In this document: positions 14,451-17,196 of the stretch, piece after piece
Layout of the letters: every line of letters starts with the position of its first letter
How positions within the stretch are numbered: position 1 is the stretch's first letter
From: Deltaproteobacteria bacterium
GTDB lineage: Bacteria; Desulfobacterota; Desulfobacteria; Desulfobacterales; ETH-SRB1
Length of the DNA: 17,196 bases
Assembly: GCA_003647525.1 (NCBI GenBank)
Contig: QMMZ01000007.1
Span: forward strand, 1-17,196
Direction of reading: 5' to 3'
Made by a program: the position numbers and the translations under genes
Notes under the pieces: generated by a model
What the model was told of the DNA's origin: nothing
Databases searched by the model: none
Seen by the model: only the letters and a program-made list of their open reading frames with translations

Positions 14451-16568
14451 TTAAGCCACCTTTTTTGAGAAATCAGGGCTGAATGTTTTTCTCATATTAA
14501 ACTCCGCCCTCTTTCCATTATTCCATTGTTTTACAGGTCTTAAATAACCCACAACCCTGGAGTAAATTTCGGTCTCCTGATTACAGATTGAACATCTCTC
14601 CTGTTTGCCGATCAGATAACCGTGAGATGGACATACGCTGAAAGTTGGTGTAAGTGTAAAATAAGGCAGGCGGAAATTGGTTGCCACTTTCCGGATGAGA
14701 CACTTTACTGCTTCTATGTCATTCACCAGTTCACCGAGAAAAATATGAAGTACTGTCCCTCCTGTATATTTTGCCTGAAGCTGGTCCTGAAGCATCAGTG
14801 TTTCGTAAATATCATCTGAATAGTTTACCGGAAGCTGGGTTGAATTTGTATAGTATGGATCCGCCCCCTTTTTATAATCTTCCTCATTTGCACAAATAAT
14901 TTCAGGGAACTGTTTTTTATCAAGCATGGAAAGGCGATAGGATGTTCCTTCTGCCGGCGTTGCTTCAAGATTGAAAATATCACCTGTTTTCTCCTGTATC
15001 TCTGAAATCATGTTACGCATGAAATCCATTACTTTAAGAGAAAACTTTTGTCCTGCATCGCTTGCGATATTTTCCCCAATAAAATTTAAACAGGTCTCGT
15101 TCATGCCTATGATTCCAATTGTAGAGAAATGATTCTTCCAGTACAGGCCTGAGCCCTGTTTGATTTCTCTTAAATAAAACTTTGAATAAGGATACAAATC
15201 TCTGTCAGTAAATTTTTCAAGTATCTTTCTTTTTATCGACAGACTATCAACAGCTAACTGCACCTTTTCTTTTAAATCATCAAAAAATTCGTGTTCTTTT
15301 TTTGCAATGTATCCTATTCTTGGAAGATTAATTGTCACAACCCCGATTGAACCGGTAAGTGGATTTGCCCCGAAAAGTCCTCCTCCTCTTTTTAACAACT
15401 CCCTGTTGTCAAGACGCAGGCGGCAACACATGGATCTTGCATCTTCCGGCGACATGTCTGAATTAATAAAATTTGAAAAATACGGAATTCCGTATTTGCC
15501 TGTCATCTTCCATATCATCTCAAGATTAGGATTATCCCAGTCAAAATCCTTAGTGATGTTATATGTTGGTATGGGAAATGTGAAAACCCTGCCCTTTGCA
15601 TCGCCTTCCATCATTACTTCAGCAAATGCCTTGTTAATAATATCAATTTCCGGCTGGAATCCGGAATAGGTCTCTTCTTGCTCAATTCCTCCCAAAATTA
15701 CAGACTGGTCCTTTAAAATTGAAGGAACGTAAAGATCCATTGTAATATTTGTAAAAGGAGTCTGGAAACCCACACGCGTCGGAATGTTAATGTTAAAAAC
15801 AAATTCCTGAAGTGCTTGTTTTACTTCAATATAATCTAAATTATCATAACGCACAAATGGGGCAAGAAGAGTGTCAAAATTGGAAATAGCCTGTGCTCCC
15901 GCGGCCTCGCCCTGGAGTGTGTAGAAAAAGTTTACGATCTGGCCAAGAGCTGATCTCAAATGTTTCGGGGGCGCGCTCTCTACTTTGCCCTCAACTCCCT
16001 TAAAGCCCTGTATTAGCAGATCACGCAAATCACATCCAACGCAATATATCGACAAAAGGCTAAGATCGTGGATGTGAAGATCACCATTTTTATGAGCAGA
16101 TCTGATCTCAGGTGGATAAATCCTGTTCAACCAGTACTCTGATGTTACATCCGAAGAAATATAATTGTTGAGCCCTTGAAGCGAATAGCACATATTGCTG
16201 TTTTCCTTGATTTTCCAGTCCAGTTGCTGGATGTAGTGATCAACAAGATCAACATTAGCCTTGGTTACGAGGTTTCTTATCTGCGCATGCTGTTCCCTGT
16301 ATATGATATATGACTTGGCTGTCTTATAGAACGGAGAATCAAGCAATATCCTCTCAACAATATCCTGAATCTCTTCCACCTCTGGAAGAGCACCAAGACG
16401 AAGCTCATGAGCTAATGTCAGTACTTTTAGCGTAAGTTTTCTTGCTTCTTTTTCTCCGAATTCTCCGGTTGCCTTGCCTGCCTTAATAATGGCGGTCGTA
16501 ATTTTTGTAGAATCAAACTCAACTACTCTTCCATCCCGTTTTTTGATTTCTTCAAACAATAGTGTCAC
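14451..16568 (-). CDS. nrdD: Anaerobic (class III) ribonucleoside-triphosphate reductase
   Basis: NrdD reduces ribonucleoside triphosphates to dNTPs anaerobically using a glycyl radical. The 705-aa chain has an N-terminal ATP-cone (about 7-95, KKRDGRVVEFDSTKITTAIIKA) for allosteric control. The body contains NGDLHIHDLS and the active-site MCCRLRLDNRE (Cys381/Cys382). A C-terminal zinc site uses Cys646, probably His649, Cys659 and Cys662. The glycyl-radical loop is RVVGYL with Gly674. The start is GTG at 16568; a TTG three codons later (16559) sits better behind AGGTGA and is a realistic alternative. nrdG follows directly. Two NrdR-box-like sites lie about 230-275 bp upstream. Confidence 0.97.
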   Translation of the reverse strand: MTLLFEEIKKRDGRVVEFDSTKITTAIIKAGKATGEFGEKEARKLTLKVLTLAHELRLGALPEVEEIQDIVERILLDSPFYKTAKSYIIYREQHAQIRNLVTKANVDLVDHYIQQLDWKIKENSNMCYSLQGLNNYISSDVTSEYWLNRIYPPEIRSAHKNGDLHIHDLSLLSIYCVGCDLRDLLIQGFKGVEGKVESAPPKHLRSALGQIVNFFYTLQGEAAGAQAISNFDTLLAPFVRYDNLDYIEVKQALQEFVFNINIPTRVGFQTPFTNITMDLYVPSILKDQSVILGGIEQEETYSGFQPEIDIINKAFAEVMMEGDAKGRVFTFPIPTYNITKDFDWDNPNLEMIWKMTGKYGIPYFSNFINSDMSPEDARSMCCRLRLDNRELLKRGGGLFGANPLTGSIGVVTINLPRIGYIAKKEHEFFDDLKEKVQLAVDSLSIKRKILEKFTDRDLYPYSKFYLREIKQGSGLYWKNHFSTIGIIGMNETCLNFIGENIASDAGQKFSLKVMDFMRNMISEIQEKTGDIFNLEATPAEGTSYRLSMLDKKQFPEIICANEEDYKKGADPYYTNSTQLPVNYSDDIYETLMLQDQLQAKYTGGTVLHIFLGELVNDIEAVKCLIRKVATNFRLPYFTLTPTFSVCPSHGYLIGKQERCSICNQETEIYSRVVGYLRPVKQWNNGKRAEFNMRKTFSPDFSKKVA

Positions 16569-16610
16569 CTATTTATATTTTTTAATGGGTTAATCGAATT
16601 AAATTTGGAA

Positions 16611-16716
16611 TATAGACTTTCAGATAAATAATTTCACTGTGTTATCAGTCGTCGACGTATAACCAATACGCCTTCCTCCTTCTGGCCTTGTGAAATTAAT
16701 TATCTGAAAGTCTATA
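16611..16716. mobile_element. 106-bp MITE-like element in the nrdD leader
   Basis: The 27-bp terminal arms (16611-16637 and 16690-16716, TATAGACTTTCAG...CTGAAAGTCTATA) are inverted copies with one mismatch. There is no coding capacity. Read on the minus strand, the interior contains CAAGGC, a purine run AAGGAGGAAGG and GCGTA...TACG, the same order as in the core of the 2465-2621 element, although the terminal repeats differ. Only TA can be proposed as a target duplication. It lies 43 bp upstream of the nrdD start, inside the likely mRNA leader. Confidence 0.75.
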
Positions 16717-16757
16717 GTTAAAGTTGTTTTTTGGAAAAAAATCATTCTTTTACTGCT

Positions 16758-16795
16758 AAGGAAGTTAACCGTTAATTTTAATGGTTAACTTCCTT
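16758..16795. repeat. Strong hairpin upstream of nrdD
   Basis: AAGGAAGTTAACC (16758-16770) pairs perfectly with GGTTAACTTCCTT (16783-16795), and the loop contains a further TTAA/TTAA pairing, so the stem may be longer. On the minus strand an A-rich then T-rich stretch follows. It could be a terminator for the upstream Fic gene or an attenuator in the nrdD leader. Confidence 0.65.
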
Positions 16796-16799
16796 CCTA

Positions 16800-16845
16800 G
16801 TACAAGATATTGTGCTTGTCAATATTTTTTTTCAAGATATTGTAT
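16800..16845 (-). promoter_or_regulatory. Tandem NrdR-box-like operators with -35 element, upstream of nrdD
   Basis: Read on the minus strand, GCACAATATCTTGTAC (16815-16800) and ATACAATATCTTGAAA (16845-16830) share an 11-bp core ACAATATCTTG exactly 30 bp apart. The core fits the NrdR box pattern as I recall it, approximately acaCwAtATaTwGtgt; site 1 matches about 13 of 16 positions and site 2 about 11. Paired boxes near three helical turns apart are typical of NrdR operators. TTGACA (16822-16817) lies between them and could be the -35; the -10 is weak (TAGGAA at 17-bp spacing). NrdR would repress nrdDG when dATP is plentiful. The nrdR gene itself is not in the window. Confidence 0.65.
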
Positions 16846-16938
16846 TATTAATAAAATTATAACGGCGCAACTTTTTGAAACCTATTGCTATGTTCTATTT
16901 TTTTGTTTTGAACTTTGAGATCTTCCGGCTTGTCCGGG

Positions 16939-17196
16939 TTAGGCCTTCATGATTTTTATGATTCGTTCATCCAGGCAAGAACGCAGAAAGGTATTCATCG
17001 GCTTCTGATTACCAGATTTGTAAAAAGCCAGCATCAGTTGATTAAATTCTAACTGTCTCTTGGCTGGAAGATTAATCGCAGGATACCCGGCACTCAACAA
17101 TAGCCCGTTCATAATGAAACGTCCCATGCGTTTGTTTACATCATAAAAAAATTGACATCGAGCCATCGTAAGAAATAAGAAAATTGCCTGATCATA
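16939..17196 (-). CDS. Fic/Doc-family protein, C-terminal part only, His-less Fic motif
   Basis: The frame is open to the window edge, so the ATG at 17166 is internal and the gene starts beyond 17196. The visible 85 residues contain AIFLFLTMARCQFFYDVNKRMGRFIMNGLLLSAGYPAINLP, the Fic core helix region. Fic enzymes normally carry HPFx[DE]GN[GK]RxxR and transfer AMP or other phosphate-containing groups to target proteins. Here the segment is Q-F-F-Y-D-V-N-K-R-M-G-R: the catalytic His is Gln, the first Gly is Val, and the second Gly is Lys as in Doc. The metal-binding Asp, the Asn and the final Arg are kept. Whether this is a natural His-less subfamily or a decayed copy cannot be told from a partial gene. 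Confidence 0.8.
   Translation of the reverse strand, partial: YDQAIFLFLTMARCQFFYDVNKRMGRFIMNGLLLSAGYPAINLPAKRQLEFNQLMLAFYKSGNQKPMNTFLRSCLDERIIKIMKA

Noticed and set aside
1..17196. Defence island, prophage, toxin-antitoxin pair or CRISPR-Cas system
   Set aside because: No such genes are visible. The Fic fragment has no visible antitoxin partner, and the macro-domain gene is only a 63-bp remnant.

Overview
The window is AT-rich chromosomal DNA that looks like a strictly anaerobic, sulfate-reducer-like bacterium of the former Deltaproteobacteria (Desulfobacterota, perhaps Desulfobacterales). The indications are an oxygen-sensitive class III ribonucleotide reductase with its activase, a LolA-type Gram-negative envelope gene, an FmdB zinc-ribbon protein, a soluble PAS-GAF hybrid kinase, and intergenic repeats of a style I associate with that group. 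The placement is inference from gene content. No search was run.

Layout. An RNB-family ribonuclease gene (1-1881, +) is cut by the left edge and converges on a tRNA-Glu(CUC) gene (2085-2159, -) that has its own promoter. Upstream of the tRNA on the minus strand is a likely operon: a PHP-type histidinol phosphatase (4327-3524), an MltB-like lytic transglycosylase (3497-2607) and a 70-residue PLDc_N-like membrane protein (2445-2233). A 157-bp MITE-like element sits inside this operon. Next come radA-rlmE (+, 1-nt overlap), yebC (+), nadA (-) and lolA (-), followed by a divergent soluble hybrid histidine kinase (+) and an FmdB-type gene (+).

At 12466-12660 two broken gene starts meet head-on: the 5' end of a macro-domain gene (+) and the 5' end of a DMT/EamA transporter gene (-). 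An uncharacterised 287-residue gene lies directly upstream of the transporter remnant. The right part holds nrdD-nrdG (-), with two NrdR-box-like sites 30 bp apart upstream of nrdD. Last is the C-terminal part of a Fic/Doc-family protein (-), cut by the right edge.

The protein-coding genes are mostly housekeeping: DNA repair, rRNA methylation, RNA decay, NAD synthesis, cell-wall and lipoprotein handling, and anaerobic dNTP supply. No defence system, prophage or CRISPR array is visible. The less ordinary content is between the genes. Most larger intergenic gaps carry a long inverted repeat, of at least five kinds: heptamer-based palindromes, the MITE with a target-site duplication, a smaller element sharing its core, a 147-bp near-palindrome, and ACCACGGA-type repeats. 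The most informative single observation is that removing the MITE at 2465-2621 regenerates a tightly coupled mltB / PLDc_N gene junction.
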